Shown here in pieces: positions 61,180-64,000 of a stretch of 64,000 bases of DNA (within the stretch, counting starts at the first letter, position 1; each line of letters opens with the position of its first letter). Location: the NCBI RefSeq assembly GCF_032854445.1, contig NC_088299.1, forward strand, positions 10,473,608-10,537,607, in the 5' to 3' direction. Under the pieces are notes generated by a model. It was not told the DNA's origin. It ran no database searches and saw only the letters and a list, made by a program, of their open reading frames with translations. Origin of the DNA: Liolophura sinensis. Taxonomy: Eukaryota > Mollusca > Polyplacophora > Chitonida > Chitonidae. The translations under genes and the position numbers were made by a program.

Positions 61180-61425
61180 ATCATCATTGCAGTTTATTAG
61201 ACGTCATCGTTCTAGAATTAAGACATTTCAGACACAACAACATTGAAACTCTGCAAAGGGACCAGGCCTCGTAGATGCTTAGTCCACTAGCAGAATCCTG
61301 GTTTAGGCAGGAATACCAAATAATGGAAGACGTACATCATAGAGAGTAAAACCAGAGCAGAAACGACAGTGTGATAGCTGGTAAATGGTCACACGTAACC
61401 GGTGAAATCAATTTACCTCAATCAG
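61180..61425. repeat. Dispersed repeat R1, long copy
   Basis: The same ordered blocks as 43231-43465: TTCTAGAATTA, CTGCAAAGGGACCA, CCACTAGCAGAATCCTGG, AGAGAGTAAAACCAGAGCAG and AGCTGGTAAATGGTCACACG. Confidence 0.7.
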
Positions 61426-63833
61426 CGTTGTATTCTAAGACATATTTATGACAAAAGGTTTTCTTATAACTAATTGTAACATAGCACCAGAATACTAAGC
61501 GACAATCTTTATGGTAGCACGCTAATAAGCTGTTTGTCTGCTTGGTAATATATTTAGTTGCGTGACACAACGGTTACCGAATCCAGCTGGTAAGCTTTCA
61601 TACAAAGTTATATCAAAGTCATGCCCACGTCATCGATCACCCTCATTAGCGTCTCTTCTCTGAGCGCTGTGTAGAATCTGTATCATGTTATAAGCAATGG
61701 TCTTATAGTATATTAGCCCCTATGCCTGTCCTCCGCGCTTACGATGCCCTTTGATGTTTCCACGGTCAATGTCACTTACTGGGTTTTGAAAGATTTCTAA
61801 ATATATTGTATCCCCCTGTTATTAACGGACCGGTGGCGGGGGTGGGGCCTTTCAGAAATGAACCAGGGTTTACTTTTTCACAACACAGTTTGGGCCTACA
61901 TGCATAATGCATTCCTCCAGTAGGGATGTTTTCATGAAGCGAAAAAGTAGAGAATGATGTGTTTCTATACAGCTTGGTAAAATTCTCTCTTGGCACACTG
62001 CCAAGATCTTATCTTGTTTGACGACTGCGCTGTGTAGAATGTACATCGAATCCTGTGATGTTACTCTGTGAAATTTGACGCTTTACATAAAATAACAAAA
62101 CAGTACAACGCTTGGACTGACCCTGCATCATGTGCTACTGCTGCAAGTTCTATCAAGAGAACGTCAACCAACACAGCCGTGTGCTGATACCAGCGTTCAA
62201 GGGCTAATCTCCCGTATTATCCATTGCAGTTTGAGGGAATTTTCTTTTTGAATGCTTTAATGTATATACTGCATCCCACCTGAAAACAATATACGAGTCC
62301 CGATTCTTGAGCATGGCTTCTCTGCGTCGAAGCAAACATTCGTTCCAGCTGTCAAGCAGAATGGACGTGCCCGGCCTATGCCCAAACGAAGTTTAACGCA
62401 AGCCACCAATGAAGTCAGAATCCTTATAAAGTAAAAAAATTAGGACGAATACCCATTGTATCTGGATTTACTTAATACCTCTTCCCGGTAAAATATTGGT
62501 CTACTTTCATCGGTGGTCCAGTTTTGCCTGTTACATTTGTATTGTTTTTATGTTAATTGAGTTAATGGCTTTTAGGACATTTCACGCACTCAGCAATTAA
62601 ATAGTCCATTTTATGAACTTTTCTTTCTGACTCTTAATCACAACGTCTGGAATAAATATATAGCAATTAAAGCAGTTATTCAGCAATCCATTAAAATGGA
62701 ACACCTGGGTAGAGGCCACACTTTTTTTATCCGCACTGTACGGTTGCTAGAGAAGCTGAGCTGAGTGGTCACCATCTTACGCCTACATGTGGCCAGGTGA
62801 TCTACGGCAGGGTCACACGCGGCACCGACGTAAACATCAACCCTGTCAGCAATATCGACAGGTGCAGCGGACATTGTGTAGAACGGAGCGGATATTGGAC
62901 GGTTAATTAAGAATTCAACGGAAGTTGTGAACATCTTTTTTTTTACTGTTATTTTCAACAAGTGACTTAAGAGCTGAGTCCGCTTGCCAACAGGTGGCGC
63001 GTTGAACGGATGTTAAGAAGTCTTCTGACGCTAAAAAAAAATCAGGTAACCACATTGTGGGAAATACTTTTGCTTTTATACGCTTAAAATTGCTCTCTGA
63101 ATTTTCTACTTTAATCCCCACATTCATCCCACAGCATTTTGTTTTCGGAAAACAAAAACACTTGATGCAAGTTAAGACACCATGATGCGCTATTTATATT
63201 TCTCTCAAAATCTATTAAGCTACACTTAAAACACCTGACAAAAATAATCATCATGCGCAGATCTTTTCGTTTAACAGTTACAACAAATACAGATTCCAAT
63301 GGTCAATTTATACTTGAAGAAGAATATTTTTTCCACGCCTGCAAAAAATGTAGCTGCTAACGCTGTTCTTGGCCATTTGGAAGAGCATCAAAGTCCATCT
63401 GTCACTACGTTTATAGTTATCTTTTTGGGGTTACCAGTTGTTTCGTGAAGACATTTTCCCGCGCCTGCGCAGATGATGTTCTTGGCAAACACTGAAGTGC
63501 ATCGAAAACCATCGGTCACTGTATTTATAGTTGTCTCTAACTTCCGCACCGATCGCTCACTGCTGGAATTGCTCTCACGACAAAACCTCCCATTTTACAT
63601 GACGCACTGCCCGTGATAATTGCGCGTGATAAAGAGAATAAGAAGCAAGGCTTCGGTTGATGACCCTCGCACAATTCTCTCTCGGGAACACATGTCAAAT
63701 TACTTTTTTCTGTTGTGTTGTCCTAGATTTCCTTGTTCCTGGCTGTTTCGGGGAGCATTGGTAGCGATTGCAAGTGGTAGAATAAAGGGTCGGGCATGAA
63801 CATGTGATAGAGAAAAACACAAACGTTAGATAC

Positions 63834-63918
63834 CTGGGTAAACAGTTTCAGCTTCGGTTTTCAAACGGTCGAATTTTAGCTGTATGTGACAGTTTGTCAG
63901 GACGAACTTGGTGGGCAT
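63834..63918 (-). CDS. First coding exon, 28 residues plus one base
   Basis: ATG at 63918 follows an in-frame TGA (63970-63972) with no other ATG between, and has A at -3. The exon encodes MPTKFVLTNCHIQLKFDRLK and eight more residues ending ETVYP, then one base before the donor CAG|GTATCT (phase 1). An open leader of Arg codons lies between the stop and the ATG but has no start codon. No signal peptide is apparent. The next phase-compatible exon found is 56304-56381. Function unknown; the main alternative is a chance ORF next to a good donor. Confidence 0.45.
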
Positions 63919-64000
63919 AGTCTCTTCTTTCAGTGGCAATTTTCGTCTTCGTCTCCGCCTCCATGGGTGTCAACATTAGCTGGCGGTACAGACATCAGGG
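63919..64000 (-). other. 5' leader of the first coding exon
   Basis: In-frame TGA at 63970-63972 precedes the chosen ATG. An overlapping ATG in another frame (63961 region) would start a short upstream ORF of about 38 codons that overlaps the main start and could lower translation. The window ends here, so the promoter is not visible. Confidence 0.35.

Larger units (their letters stand above)
56382..63833 (-). other. First intron, 7.5 kb
   Basis: Holds a SINE-B scrap (57088-57145), the Penelope-like element (58557-60821) and two R1 repeat copies (60985-61100, 61180-61425). 56400-57050, 57450-58500 and 61450-63830 contain no feature I can support; short ORFs there lack splice sites that fit. 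Confidence 0.5.
559..63918 (-). other. Composite gene model spanning the window, eight coding exons
   Basis: Eight exons joined 63834-63918, 56304-56381, 52029-52184, 19213-19265, 6902-7085, 5967-6177, 5168-5234 and 559-903 give one open frame of 1179 nt (392 residues). Junction phases from 5' to 3' are 1, 1, 1, 0, 1, 2, 0 and agree at every join. Each exon has a plausible acceptor and GT donor. A cysteine cluster is completed across the 19213/7085 junction. The product is not recognised: Cys/His cluster at residues 111-151, Ser/Asn/Asp-rich stretch, basic patch, hydrophobic segment 355-373 near the C-terminus. What is seen is exons and phases; that they form one transcript is inference. The four upstream exons might belong to a different gene, or further exons with length a multiple of three may be missing, especially in the 32.8-kb intron. 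Confidence 0.45.

Noticed and set aside
62680-62961. Minus ORF with a possible GTAAGA donor inside
   Set aside because: No acceptor yields a phase matching the first coding exon. Could be an alternative first exon, but support is too thin.

Overview
This is a piece of an animal nuclear genome, most likely a mollusc or another lophotrochozoan. The evidence is small exons bounded by GT-AG splice sites, several tRNA-headed SINE families with poly(ATAA) or (CATT)n tails, palindromic MITEs, minisatellites, and the wreck of a Penelope-like retroelement. There is no bacterial gene structure: no operons, no dense coding. The organism call is a judgement from repeat types recalled from memory and was not tested by a search.

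Coding content is sparse and, as far as I can support, all on the minus strand. Eight exons with matching intron phases can be strung together from 63918 down to 559. Four lie in the 5' half (63834-63918, 56304-56381, 52029-52184, 19213-19265) and four in the 3' half (6902-7085, 5967-6177, 5168-5234, 559-903). Joined, they would encode 392 residues across about 63 kb. A large separate exon (11667-12653) has its own ATG with stops in all three frames just upstream. It splices in phase to the same 3' exons and would give a 597-residue protein with a different, disordered, serine-rich N-terminus. The shared part holds a Cys/His cluster (probably zinc-binding), a low-complexity acidic region, a short basic stretch and a C-terminal hydrophobic segment. 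I do not recognise the protein. If the 5' and 3' exon groups are instead two genes, the 597-residue model stands on its own.

Layout (plus coordinates). 1-12.7 kb: 3' half of the gene; its large last intron carries palindromic elements, 32-bp and 19-bp tandem repeats and old SINEs. The next introns hold a SINE with clean 15-bp target duplications and an 84-bp satellite of about 18 copies (9671-11170). 12.7-19.2 kb: intronic or inter-promoter DNA with some unproven coding-like ORFs. 19.2-52 kb: a very large intron filled with SINE fragments, a MITE/SINE/MITE nest at 34.07-34.71 kb, a long GTAT microsatellite and 35-bp minisatellite, and a triplicated ~200-bp unit. 52-64 kb: 5' exons, more SINEs, a 35-bp minisatellite, and a degenerate Penelope-like element (58.5-60.8 kb) with its GIY-YIG endonuclease upstream of the reverse transcriptase.

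I saw no CRISPR, rRNA gene or functional tRNA gene; tRNA-like boxes all lie in SINE heads. Exon calls rest on splice consensus, open frame and phase agreement read by eye, without transcript data.
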